Below are positions 3,864-11,492 of a stretch of DNA of 38,320 bases, one piece after another. A program made the translations under genes and the position numbers. The stretch is from a virus, in the IMG/VR virus record IMGVR_UViG_3300032304_000709, positions 1 to 38,320 of that record, one strand, 5' to 3'. Position 1 is the first letter of the stretch; the number at the start of each line of letters is the position of its first letter. The notes beneath the pieces are model-generated. The model was not told the DNA's origin and ran no database searches. It saw nothing but the letters and a program-made list of their open reading frames with translations.

Positions 3864-5159
3864 ATGGGTAATAAAGCACAGAATGTCACGGCGATTGACC
3901 GTGCCAATAAGAAAGCAACAATCATGTACGGCAACGGGGCGACTTATGAACGCCAATTCGTTTCGCTGGACAGAAACACTATGCTCAAGGTTGTTAAAAT
4001 GTTGGGCTATCGTTTCAACACTGGTCGTGCACCATTGTCTTATACACAATGGGAATTGGTCAAGATTGCAGATAAACTTTGCAATGGTGAAACTATTCCA
4101 ACCCCTGAACGACCTGTGATTAGTGTCACAGAGCCAGTCAAGGCTACGGAGGCTATTGCTGGTCGTGTTGAGAAAGCAGTGGCTGATGTTATTGCTGATG
4201 CTCTTAAGGGTATTGCACCAACACAACCCACTATTGACCCTGAGGCTATTCGCTCTATGGTCGCTGATACTGTCAATGCCGAAATCGTTAAACTTAATGA
4301 CAAGGTTGCGTTAATGGAACGATTGGTTCGTGAGAACAAGCCAACCGTGACAAATGTCACTATTGGCAACGGCGAAACCAAGCCCATTACTGGTCGTACT
4401 CATGAGAAGTTCACTGATGTACTACGAGTGGTATCCGCTGGACTGTTCCCATGGCTTACTGGTGGTGCTGGTGTTGGTAAAACCACTATTGCACAACAAG
4501 TAGCCGAAGTGTTGGACTTGCCTTTTGACGCTGAAGGTTTCTGCGCTCAATCGTCCAAGTCGGAACTCAAGGGCTACAAGGACGGCAACGGGCTATACAA
4601 TAGCACGAAGTTCCGTGAACGATTTGAGCAGGGCGGTGTTTATCTGCTTGATGAAATTGACGGTGCTAATCCGAACATTCTATTGGCACTCAATAGTGCT
4701 TTGTCCAATGGCTTTATGGCGTTCCCTGATGGTACAGTGAAGCGCCATAAGGACTTTATAGCGATTGCTTGTGCCAATACTTATGGTAATGGTGCAACAG
4801 CAGAATATGTGGGTCGTCAAGTGATTGACGGTGCATCTATTGACCGCTTCGTTAAGATGGACATTCCTATTGACACCAGCATGGAGGCTGGAGTTGTTAA
4901 TGACATCTCTATGGACGCTTTGGCTGGTCGTGAATGGCTCAATGTTATTGCTAGAGTTCGTGCCAATGTTGCCAACTATGGACTCAAGGTGATTGTGTCG
5001 CCTCGTAGTTCCATTAACGGTGCTAAGTTGCTTAATGCAGGGTTCACATATCAACAATGTGTGCCAATGACATTCGGCTCTGGTGTCAAGCCAGAAACGC
5101 TTAGCAAGATGATGGAAGGTGTCAATGTCCCCGCTGGAGGTGCTATAATTACTAAATAG
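3864..5159 (+). CDS. MoxR/CobS-type AAA+ ATPase
   Basis: 431 residues. The N-terminal 180 residues are a phage-specific region with a coiled segment (about 110-165). The AAA+ core shows Walker A GGAGVGKTT (about 200-208), Walker B GGVYLLDEID (about 257-266), a sensor-1 Asn in AIACANTYGNG (about 301) and an arginine-finger segment GASIDRFVKMDI (about 323). This is the MoxR/CobS/dynein-related (AAA_5) arrangement. Such ATPases remodel partner proteins, often with a metal-binding (VWA-like) partner encoded next door, which fits the following gene. It has a two-hairpin leader and a GTACGGC element. The substrate is unknown; phage roles may include replication complex or host protein remodelling. 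The assignment to AAA+ is secure. Confidence 0.9.
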   Translation: MGNKAQNVTAIDRANKKATIMYGNGATYERQFVSLDRNTMLKVVKMLGYRFNTGRAPLSYTQWELVKIADKLCNGETIPTPERPVISVTEPVKATEAIAGRVEKAVADVIADALKGIAPTQPTIDPEAIRSMVADTVNAEIVKLNDKVALMERLVRENKPTVTNVTIGNGETKPITGRTHEKFTDVLRVVSAGLFPWLTGGAGVGKTTIAQQVAEVLDLPFDAEGFCAQSSKSELKGYKDGNGLYNSTKFRERFEQGGVYLLDEIDGANPNILLALNSALSNGFMAFPDGTVKRHKDFIAIACANTYGNGATAEYVGRQVIDGASIDRFVKMDIPIDTSMEAGVVNDISMDALAGREWLNVIARVRANVANYGLKVIVSPRSSINGAKLLNAGFTYQQCVPMTFGSGVKPETLSKMMEGVNVPAGGAIITK

Positions 5160-5202
5160 GTGTCGGTGCTTTGCACCTATACTTATTCCCAGCCGTGTGG
5201 GT

Positions 5203-5217
5203 GTACGGCGCTGTCAA
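5203..5217 (+). repeat. GTACGGC..TGTCAA element, copy 4
   Basis: GTACGGCGCTGTCAA, preceded by CGTGTGGGT, lies 10 bases before a leader hairpin in the space between the ATPase gene and its partner. A TATACT sequence about 25 bases upstream is a possible -10 box. A small GGTGC-TTT-GCACC hairpin (5165-5177) directly follows the ATPase stop. Confidence 0.55.
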
Positions 5218-5227
5218 AATAGAGGTT

Positions 5228-5253
5228 GCCGACTGGTGATTTTGCCAGTCGGC
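5228..5253 (+). promoter_or_regulatory. Leader hairpin (P1) before 5276
   Basis: GCCGACTGG (5228-5236), 8-base loop TGATTTTG, CCAGTCGGC (5245-5253): a perfect 9-bp stem, followed by TGAATA and the Shine-Dalgarno hairpin. The arrangement is the same as at 3246 and 3812 with different stem bases. Confidence 0.65.
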
Positions 5254-5258
5254 TGAAT

Positions 5259-5274
5259 AACACTGGGAGGTGTT
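5259..5274 (+). promoter_or_regulatory. Shine-Dalgarno hairpin E (before 5276)
   Basis: AACAC (5259-5263), loop TGGGAG, GTGTT (5270-5274): a perfect 5-bp stem ending two bases before the ATG at 5276. It also settles the start: an in-frame GTG at 5270 lies inside the stem and is rejected. Confidence 0.75.
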
Positions 5275-5275
5275 C

Positions 5276-6115
5276 ATGCAAGGAAATATGATTAAAGAAC
5301 GCAATATATGGCTTGACGAGTTTGAGTCACTTAACGAGGCTTTGCAATATGCTAAAGCAAATACCGATAGGCGTTCCTCTGACAAGGAACGAGACAGCAA
5401 GTGGGCTGGGTCTGCTTCGCTTGATGAGGCAGTACAACTAGGTATTGACGGCTGGCATGAAATTCGCCCTGATGTTGATGCCATGTTTGGCAAAATGGAA
5501 GAACAAATAAATATGGCTTTGGGTGATGTATTTGAGACACGCTTTGACTATGGTGGTGATAGCGTGGACATTGACCGATTTATGATGGGTGACCCCGAAT
5601 GTATGATTGACTATGTGACTACTCCTGCTGGTCGTATGGGTCGTGTTGTTCGTGTACTTGTCAATGGTTCAGCGTCAGCCTCGGTCAGCCCCGAACAAAT
5701 TATGCAACGAGGTGTATTAGCAACAGCGCTTGTTGATGTATTAGCGAAACTTGGTGTTGGTGTAGAAGTGTGGCTAGAGTCCGCTACTGACGACCATGGC
5801 AAGTCTAAGCACTCACAACTTATTAAACTACATTCCAGCGAGGAACGATTGGACATTGACAACCTTATGTTTGCTATGGCTCACCCTAGTATGCTACGCC
5901 GTGTCGGTTTCTCTATATTGGAACGCACTGGTTGGGAAAACGCTAAGCGTATTGCTAGAGAAGGTGCGGGTTATGGTCAGCCTCACGATTGCCTAATGAA
6001 AGATTACATTCAGGCAGATGTTGTGATTGACAAATTGCAAAACGCAACAGGTGACCCTGTTGCTGATGGTGTTGCTTACATTATGTCCACCGTTAAAGGA
6101 TTGGATTTACTGTAA
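5276..6115 (+). CDS. Likely partner of the MoxR ATPase (DUF7192 / VWA-like)
   Basis: 279 residues from ATG 5276. The N-terminal part contains the pattern SLDEAVQLGIDGWHEIRPDV. The central stretch RVVRVLVNGSASASVSPEQI, followed by GVLATALVDVLAKLGVGVEV, has a beta-strand, Ser-rich loop and helix order reminiscent of a VWA-type fold. I associate this architecture with the phage DUF7192 family, which often follows MoxR-type ATPases. A pairing like CobS with CobT, where the ATPase and a metal-binding partner act together, is the working idea. A clear MIDAS DxSxS is not visible (NGSASAS is the nearest). It has its own structured leader, so its level is set separately from the ATPase. Confidence 0.55.
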   Translation: MQGNMIKERNIWLDEFESLNEALQYAKANTDRRSSDKERDSKWAGSASLDEAVQLGIDGWHEIRPDVDAMFGKMEEQINMALGDVFETRFDYGGDSVDIDRFMMGDPECMIDYVTTPAGRMGRVVRVLVNGSASASVSPEQIMQRGVLATALVDVLAKLGVGVEVWLESATDDHGKSKHSQLIKLHSSEERLDIDNLMFAMAHPSMLRRVGFSILERTGWENAKRIAREGAGYGQPHDCLMKDYIQADVVIDKLQNATGDPVADGVAYIMSTVKGLDLL

Positions 6116-6148
6116 GCACAAGCGGTGCCTACGCCGTCATAAAGTGGG

Positions 6149-6181
6149 GCGGGGGCTGGACAATAAAACTCCAGCCTCCGC
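6149..6181 (+). terminator. Strong stem-loop after the gene at 5276
   Basis: GCGGGGGCTGGA (6149-6160), 9-base loop, TCCAGCCTCCGC (6170-6181): 12 pairs with one G-U. It starts 33 bases after the stop and about 20 bases after a weak version of the GTACGGC element (CTACGCCGTCATAAAG, 6129-6144). No T-run follows. It may protect an mRNA end or act as the first hairpin of the next leader, as at 3246, 3812 and 5228. Confidence 0.45.
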
Positions 6182-6203
6182 TAATGATAACAACAACAAA
6201 AAT

Positions 6204-6219
6204 AACGCTGGGAGGCGTT
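6204..6219 (+). promoter_or_regulatory. Shine-Dalgarno hairpin F (before 6224)
   Basis: AACGC (6204-6208), loop TGGGAG, GCGTT (6215-6219): a perfect 5-bp stem. The ATG is at 6224. This is the last of the six; starts from 6400 onward use ordinary unstructured ribosome sites. Confidence 0.75.
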
Positions 6220-6223
6220 CATT

Positions 6224-6400
6224 ATGGAATATGAATTCAGAGCAGTAGTAATGTTGTCGGAGGAAACCTCATTGGGTGACTACGACAATTTGGATATGCT
6301 AGTGTCGGCTTTGCGTGACGCTGGTATCATAGTAGAATACGCCTGTCTAGGTTTAGCAGGTGAAATGTCAGCAGAAATCTTTAACACGGAGGTATTGTAA
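6224..6400 (+). CDS. Hypothetical 58-residue acidic protein
   Basis: It begins MEYEFRAVVMLSEETSLGDY and continues with an alternating helix-strand pattern (NLDMLVSALRDAGIIVEYAC). It is acidic with no recognised motif. The stop overlaps the next ATG (TAATG), and GGAGG near the end of this gene serves the next. It may be a small partner of the DUF3846 protein encoded next, by position only. Confidence 0.6.
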   Translation: MEYEFRAVVMLSEETSLGDYDNLDMLVSALRDAGIIVEYACLGLAGEMSAEIFNTEVL

Positions 6401-7011
6401 TGTCAGCAGTAATCGGTTGTGTATTGCCAGCAGGTGTTGGCGGTCAAATTAAGCGTGTAATCATTGAGGATTTGAACGATTTGCAGAAACTGGTTGGAGG
6501 ATATATTGAACCAGTTACGGCACAATTCGCTGAGGATTTCTTTGTGACAATGCTTGTTAATGAAGAAGGTATTCAGCAAGATTTGGAAATGAACTGGATT
6601 GCTAGCGCACTCTTTATGAGAGAGATTGTTGGTGATGTTGTGTTGGTTCGTGCACAAGATGATAACGGTGTACTGGCTGATGATTTCTTAGATTTGCCAA
6701 CAGAGTTCATTGGGTGGTTGGAGGAACGGCATATGCCGAAAGTCGCTAACGCTTATAATCAAACCTTAATGGTCAGCGCCATGTTCCGTCTAGCGGTACA
6801 AGAAAACCTAATCCGTGAGGACGAAGTTGAACAGTTCTTTATTGACACTATGGTTTACCTTGAGGGTGGCGACATTGAACCTGAACTACAAAAGAAAACA
6901 ACAGAGTTTATTGACAAGGTTATTGCTCTTGTGGAGGAAAAAGTAACAGCCAACTTGGGTGATAAACTTGCTGATGAAATCTATGAGTTCCTAGACAAAG
7001 GAGGTGAATAA
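6400..7011 (+). CDS. DUF3846-containing protein
   Basis: 203 residues. The N-terminal 90 residues carry the DUF3846 pattern: IKRVIIEDLNDLQKLVGGYI near residues 17-36, then MLVNEEG, a conserved N..A segment (NWIASALF) and IVGDVVLVRAQDD. DUF3846 is widespread in phages and plasmids of Gram-positive bacteria and has no firmly known function. The C-terminal half is an additional acidic helical region (EFIDKVIALVEEKVTANLGD) absent from minimal members. It is coupled to both neighbours (TAATG on each side). Confidence 0.75.
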   Translation: MSAVIGCVLPAGVGGQIKRVIIEDLNDLQKLVGGYIEPVTAQFAEDFFVTMLVNEEGIQQDLEMNWIASALFMREIVGDVVLVRAQDDNGVLADDFLDLPTEFIGWLEERHMPKVANAYNQTLMVSAMFRLAVQENLIREDEVEQFFIDTMVYLEGGDIEPELQKKTTEFIDKVIALVEEKVTANLGDKLADEIYEFLDKGGE

Positions 7012-7556
7012 TGCAAGCCCCATTAGTGGAAAACACTGATGCCGTATATGGTATGTGGCAAGGTGAACGCATTTGTGAAATACTAGGTTACATTGGTGGT
7101 CATGAATGGGATAAGCACAGTATTCTAAACTATTTGGAGACACTGGTTCATGTTCATGATAAGTGGGTGGAAAGTGGTGGTCATTTCGCTGCGGAGTTTG
7201 AGTTAATCCAACCATTAGATTTTGGTGGAGTAACAAGCCCGTTAATGAGATGGCAACTAATCCGAGATAGTGTAACAAAACTAGCCTTTCAGTTTCCTAA
7301 TGTAGAAGTAGCCGACATTATACTAAAACTAGGTCTAACTATTGAGGAATTCCAGACGGCAGTATCTGTAAACAAGAACAAAACTATAATGACCGAAACG
7401 GGGTTTCGTTCATTTAGTATTGCTTGTTTATCAGATAAGCCTAACTTTGCTGGTATCGGTAGAGAATATGGTACTGGTGTAAACACAATGAAGTTCTACA
7501 AAAAATTGTTTAGAGGTGTAAAAGAACAGCAAGGACAAATGATTGACTGTGAATGA
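7011..7556 (+). CDS. Hypothetical 181-residue protein with possible HTH near C-terminus
   Basis: The start codon overlaps the previous stop and is preceded by AAAGGAGG. The sequence has no family that I recognise. The C-terminal segment KPNFAGIGREYGTGVNTMKF has the helix-turn-helix rhythm of a small DNA-binding motif. The central part (about 60-120) is helical. A role in regulating or initiating replication is possible from its place ahead of nuclease, helicase and primase, but nothing proves it. Confidence 0.6.
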   Translation: MQAPLVENTDAVYGMWQGERICEILGYIGGHEWDKHSILNYLETLVHVHDKWVESGGHFAAEFELIQPLDFGGVTSPLMRWQLIRDSVTKLAFQFPNVEVADIILKLGLTIEEFQTAVSVNKNKTIMTETGFRSFSIACLSDKPNFAGIGREYGTGVNTMKFYKKLFRGVKEQQGQMIDCE

Positions 7557-7610
7557 TACACTGTTCTTAACAAGAACCAAGATAACTGTCCATGCTAAAC
7601 AAGGAGAGAA

Positions 7611-8408
7611 ATGAAACTAGACGAAGAGAATAAGATTATCTATGTGAGACAGTCTTGGCTTGGTGACATGGCAATCTGCCCTGAACGGGCAAGATTGGGT
7701 CAAGTTAAACCTGAGTTCCGTACTGGTAGTGATGCCACTATTATTGGTACAGCAGTTCACGCTGGTATTGAACAGGTATTGCGAGGCGAAGCCGTAGCCT
7801 TTGAGGATATGTTGCAGTTCGTTAATAACGAATACGAAACCTTGCAGGATACCAACTACACTGTAACCAATATTGAGCAGGACAAAATCCCTAATTACCT
7901 TGAGGCTATGTCGCTGGCTTTTTACAACGAAATCCTACCTAATGTTAAGTTGGGTGGTGAGGCGGAGTTCTTTTTCCGTGCACCACTTAATGTTAATGTT
8001 GAGGGCTATGACATTGTACTTGAGGGTACTATGGATTATATTGACCCTGACGGTAATATTTGGGACTGGAAAACAGCGAAGCGTGCATACAATCAGAAGG
8101 AAAAACAGAAGTCGGCTATTCAGCCAACTGTTTATACTACCGCTGTAAGAAACTTGGGTATGGCAGATAACCCCACATTTAATTATGGTGTTATGGTTCG
8201 CCAAGAAACCCCGAAGTCACAAATCCTAGAGGTTACTCGTAGTGCTGAACACACTAAATGGTTACAGCATTATGTTAAGGGTGCGGTGACAACGGCGTTG
8301 AAGTCGGGTTACCAAAACGAATGGTTGATGAACGACAGCAGTGCGTTGTGTTCGTCACAATGGTGTTCCTATTGGAGTGTCTGCAAAGGCGCTTTCAATT
8401 TGGAATGA
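7611..8408 (+). CDS. Cas4/RecB-family PD-(D/E)XK exonuclease with likely Fe-S cluster
   Basis: 265 residues. Nuclease motifs occur in order: GTAVHAGIE with the motif I His (about 46-54), LEGTMDYID with the catalytic Asp (about 137-145), IWDWKTAKR with D-x-K (about 150-158), and QPTVYTTA, the QxxxY motif (about 170). Cysteines near the N-terminus (ICPERA, about 22) and three near the C-terminus (CSSQWCSYWSVC) match the four-Cys Fe-S arrangement of Cas4/AddB-type nucleases. Phage members process DNA ends in recombination and replication. It has a short 54-bp leader with a GTTCTT/AAGAAC inverted repeat and a GGAGAG ribosome site. It is not a CRISPR component here. Confidence 0.88.
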   Translation: MKLDEENKIIYVRQSWLGDMAICPERARLGQVKPEFRTGSDATIIGTAVHAGIEQVLRGEAVAFEDMLQFVNNEYETLQDTNYTVTNIEQDKIPNYLEAMSLAFYNEILPNVKLGGEAEFFFRAPLNVNVEGYDIVLEGTMDYIDPDGNIWDWKTAKRAYNQKEKQKSAIQPTVYTTAVRNLGMADNPTFNYGVMVRQETPKSQILEVTRSAEHTKWLQHYVKGAVTTALKSGYQNEWLMNDSSALCSSQWCSYWSVCKGAFNLE

Positions 8409-8462
8409 TTGACACGGAAGTGTTAGTCTAGCAACAACAAACAACACAGTTAGGAGAAAGAT

Positions 8463-8909
8463 ATGAGTGCCGTATCCAAAGACCAAAGCATTATCTTGCA
8501 AGTAGCAGGTAAAATCGCAGCGGATTTGACCCCAAAAACAGAGGACATTAACACTAATGTTGCCAACTGGATTATGGCGTTTGACGCTGTATCAGAAGGC
8601 TTGTTCACTTCTATGGGAATGACAGGTGCAACTCCTGAAGAAACAACACAGAATGTTATTGAGGCTTTCGGTGCTACCGCTGTGGCAACACCAATGCCAA
8701 CACAAACATTTAGTCAGCCAACTGGTGGTACTGTGCGTATTAAGGGTAAGCAACACGGACCAATTCCTGATTGGCTCATTACAGAATGTGCTAAGGTTGG
8801 AGTTACCGAAGTGTGGGATAACCGTGATGGACTTGCGGCTAACCCTAAGCGTCCTTGGTTCAAGGCAACCGTAGGCGACAAAGCCTTTTGGGCACCACGA
8901 GGTAAGTAA
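8463..8909 (+). CDS. Candidate single-strand DNA-binding protein or replication accessory
   Basis: 148 residues. The N-terminal half is helical (about 1-65), then a Thr/Gln/Pro linker leads into a conserved-looking C-terminal domain beginning VRIKGKQHGPIPDWLITECA and ending NPKRPWFKATVGDKAFWAPR. The aromatic and basic C-terminal module between a RecB-like nuclease and a helicase suggests nucleic-acid binding. I do not recognise an OB-fold with certainty. Its stop overlaps the helicase start (TAATG), so the two proteins are probably made in step. No other SSB is visible in this genome. Confidence 0.5.
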   Translation: MSAVSKDQSIILQVAGKIAADLTPKTEDINTNVANWIMAFDAVSEGLFTSMGMTGATPEETTQNVIEAFGATAVATPMPTQTFSQPTGGTVRIKGKQHGPIPDWLITECAKVGVTEVWDNRDGLAANPKRPWFKATVGDKAFWAPRGK

Positions 8910-9991
8910 TGACACCTGCTCCTGATTACACGGAGCGTTGGGCAAAGATTGGGCGGGGAGAGAACATCTCCCCGCCTGATTTGTCTATGGCTCCAAAGTT
9001 TAATTACTATTCGCCTCTTGCTAAAGCGGCTGATGATTATGTGCATTGGGCACAAACCCCACACGAACGGATTTATCTTGGGTTCGCTGAGATTGACTCG
9101 CAGATGAAAGGTATCGCCCCATCGGAGTTGTGTCTTATTAACGGCTATTCACATAGCGGTAAGACATTGGCGTTGCTACAAATCCTTGTTGCCAATCGTG
9201 ATAAGCGTGTAGTTTATTTCTGTCCCGACGAACCACGCACACTAACTCTTATTAAGTTGGCTTGTGTTACACACGGTTTAGATGCCAACGAGTTTGAGCA
9301 ACAGATTGCTAGTGGCAACAGTGCCAGCATTAACTTGTTGCGTGAAACCGCTAACGAATACTTCCCTAATCTGGCTGTGTTTGACCAGACCGTATCGCTT
9401 ATAGATATGGAACGGGCTTTGGCTGAACTAGAAACAGTTATGGGTGACCCACAGTTAATCGTTGTGGACTACCTTGACTTAATTACAGGTGGCGGTGAAG
9501 ATGTACCGTCCAAGGCTAACAGCATTAAAGCATTTGGTAAACGCCATAATGTTCCGTTGCTTGTATTGCACCAAGCCTCACGCACTTCAGGTGCTGACGG
9601 TAAAAAGCAGACTATTAGTTCGGGTGCTTATGGTGGTGAACAACAGGCTACACATATCATTGGTGTACGCCGTAAGCGCTTTGAAATTGAGGGACACATT
9701 CGTGAACTACAAGAGAAACTTGATAGGGCTACGAATACTGAACGCATTATAGAAAAGATTGAGTCACTGCAATATGACCTGCGTATTCATATGGATACCG
9801 TTACATTGAACCTTGTTAAGTGCAAGCGTCCTGCTTCGCAGTTGCTTGACGACATGGACTTCAGTATTGAGTATGGTACTGGTCGTTTGCATAGGTTGGA
9901 AACGGGTGTGTTACCGTGGAAAGATGTCCAGCCTAGCGTGGACAAACCAACAGAACAACTAACAATAACAGACGCATTGGAGGACTGGTGA
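8909..9991 (+). CDS. RecA/DnaB-superfamily replicative helicase-like ATPase
   Basis: 360 residues. Walker A GYSHSGKT (about 78-85), Walker B LIVVDYLDLI (about 183-192), and a sensor-like HQASRTSG (about 219-226) follow the order of the DnaB C-terminal domain. The segment LGFAEIDSQMKGIAPSELCL just before Walker A is typical of DnaB-like phage helicases (GF..ID....G...GEL). A DnaB N-terminal primase-binding domain is not obvious. A charged coiled insert (about 255-290) is phage-specific. Its GTGA overlap with the primase gene argues that helicase and primase work together. Confidence 0.85.
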   Translation: MTPAPDYTERWAKIGRGENISPPDLSMAPKFNYYSPLAKAADDYVHWAQTPHERIYLGFAEIDSQMKGIAPSELCLINGYSHSGKTLALLQILVANRDKRVVYFCPDEPRTLTLIKLACVTHGLDANEFEQQIASGNSASINLLRETANEYFPNLAVFDQTVSLIDMERALAELETVMGDPQLIVVDYLDLITGGGEDVPSKANSIKAFGKRHNVPLLVLHQASRTSGADGKKQTISSGAYGGEQQATHIIGVRRKRFEIEGHIRELQEKLDRATNTERIIEKIESLQYDLRIHMDTVTLNLVKCKRPASQLLDDMDFSIEYGTGRLHRLETGVLPWKDVQPSVDKPTEQLTITDALEDW

Positions 9992-10911
9992 TAGAGGACT
10001 ACGCACTTGACCCATTCGTAAAACTATTCGCAGGTCGTGATGATGTGTACGGTTCCAACGAGGGTGGTTGTGTAAAGTCACGGCTAGACAGCACTGTGCT
10101 ACAAAACCATTTCAATGGCACAGCACCTATCGGCATCTACCCTGTCGTACCCCGTGACGGTTTATGTTATGTCGGTTGGGGTTGCGTGGACTTTGACACC
10201 ACCGAAGCACAAGACCATGCCACAAAACTTTATGATGCGTTAATGGAAGCAGGCGTACAGTCGTGGATAGAACGCTCACGGTCAAAAGGTTACCATGTTT
10301 GGGTATTCGCTGACCGTCCTGTCCTCGCTGTACTCATGCGACAAATGCTTATCGTTGCATGTCATGTTGCCGAGGTTCCAACAACCGAGGTCAATCCAAA
10401 GCAGACAACACTAGCCAAAGGTTCTTATGGCAACTATGTTCGCTTACCTTATGCTGGCATACTAGAGGACGCATACACAGACAAACAGCGTATCATTGAA
10501 CGCAACCATGTTAATCACCACATGCCACACCCACCCATGCCGTTCATGGATTTCGTTACAGAAGCAAACGCCACCCGTGTATCAGCAGACACAATAGCCC
10601 ACATCTCCAGCATGTATCAGCCACCAGTCAAGCAGACAGTCGCTGGCGTTGTAACATATGACGCTACACTTGACGAGGCTATGCAACTACTCAGCCCATT
10701 AGGTAAGGTTATATGGCGTGACGGTCCACTTGCAGGCAAAGACCGTTCATCAACGCTAGCCAAACTAGGTCACGAAACTGTACGCAGTGGACTTAATCCT
10801 AGTCAAACCAAAATTGTATTACGCACAGCAGACCAGCGGTGGGGCAAATATCATTTGCGCCACGACGGCGAATTAGAAATAGACAAACTTGTAGTAAGGG
10901 TACATTCGTGA
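9988..10911 (+). CDS. Archaeo-eukaryotic primase (AEP) superfamily protein
   Basis: 307 residues from a GTG at 9988 that overlaps the helicase stop (GTGA). GWGCVDFDTT (about 64-73) supplies the D-x-D metal ligands, and RSRSKGYHVWVFA (about 94-106) is the S-x-H nucleotide-binding motif seen in AEP primases of phages, plasmids and TOTE-type proteins. Further AEP-like elements are TTEVNPKQ and the GNYVRLPYAG segment. The C-terminal 90 residues form a separate helical domain (KVIWRDGPLAGKDRSSTLAK), like PriCT-type helicase-binding tails. It probably makes primers for the host polymerase, since no phage polymerase is present. Confidence 0.85.
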   Translation: MIEDYALDPFVKLFAGRDDVYGSNEGGCVKSRLDSTVLQNHFNGTAPIGIYPVVPRDGLCYVGWGCVDFDTTEAQDHATKLYDALMEAGVQSWIERSRSKGYHVWVFADRPVLAVLMRQMLIVACHVAEVPTTEVNPKQTTLAKGSYGNYVRLPYAGILEDAYTDKQRIIERNHVNHHMPHPPMPFMDFVTEANATRVSADTIAHISSMYQPPVKQTVAGVVTYDATLDEAMQLLSPLGKVIWRDGPLAGKDRSSTLAKLGHETVRSGLNPSQTKIVLRTADQRWGKYHLRHDGELEIDKLVVRVHS

Positions 10912-11492
10912 CAACTATTCTAGCAATCCAAGGTGACAATTACGCTGCCATATGTTCAGACTCCCAGTGGACAGATGATTATGGTCGTGTCGGCAAAATG
11001 GCGCAATCTAAGGTTGTGACAGTTGGCAGATACCTTATTGGTATCGCTGGCGACACGAGGGGTGCAAACATTATACAACATATGTTTGTGCCCCCAGCGT
11101 TACCTGTTAAACTTGGTGGTGCAAAACTAGCGAAGTTTATTGTAAGCCAGTTTATACCGTCATTACGAACTGTGTTGGAGGACAACGGGTTAGGTCGCCC
11201 ACAATATGATGACCGACCAGCCGAGTCCTCCAACGATATCTTAGTGCTGGCTAATGGAACTATATTCCAAATAGATACAGACTACGGAACCGAGATAGAT
11301 GCCAACGGCATTTATGCTATTGGTTCTGGTGCGCATTATGGACTAGGTGCATTGGAAGTATTAACAGCGAAAAAGAAAATCACTATCCCATACGCTAAGC
11401 AATCCTTGCTTAAGGCTGTTGCTGTTAGCGCAAAGTTTGATAGCGGTTCAGGCGCACCATTCCACACTTTTGTCCAAGCCAAGGCTAACTAA
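10908..11492 (+). CDS. HslV / proteasome beta-like Ntn-hydrolase
   Basis: 194 residues from a GTG at 10908 (GTGA overlap with the primase stop). A longer in-frame start at 10839 would hide the nucleophile and is rejected. Removing the initiator Met exposes Thr-Thr, as in HslV ([19 protein letters not shown]). Counting from the mature Thr1: Asp17 is exactly in place, a Lys lies at 34 (Lys33 in HslV), GSG falls at 138-140 ([16 protein letters not shown]), and a DSGSG (Asp177, Ser180) matches the proteasomal Asp166/Ser169 spacing. All active-site positions therefore seem intact. No HslU or other unfoldase partner beyond the MoxR-like ATPase is encoded. Related proteins appear in phages of Actinobacteria, from memory. 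The substrate is unknown. Confidence 0.85.
   Translation: MTTILAIQGDNYAAICSDSQWTDDYGRVGKMAQSKVVTVGRYLIGIAGDTRGANIIQHMFVPPALPVKLGGAKLAKFIVSQFIPSLRTVLEDNGLGRPQYDDRPAESSNDILVLANGTIFQIDTDYGTEIDANGIYAIGSGAHYGLGALEVLTAKKKITIPYAKQSLLKAVAVSAKFDSGSGAPFHTFVQAKAN

Noticed and set aside
7611-8408. Cas4 as evidence for a CRISPR system
   Set aside because: Only the nuclease family matches; there is no array and no other Cas gene. Phage replication and recombination is the simpler role.
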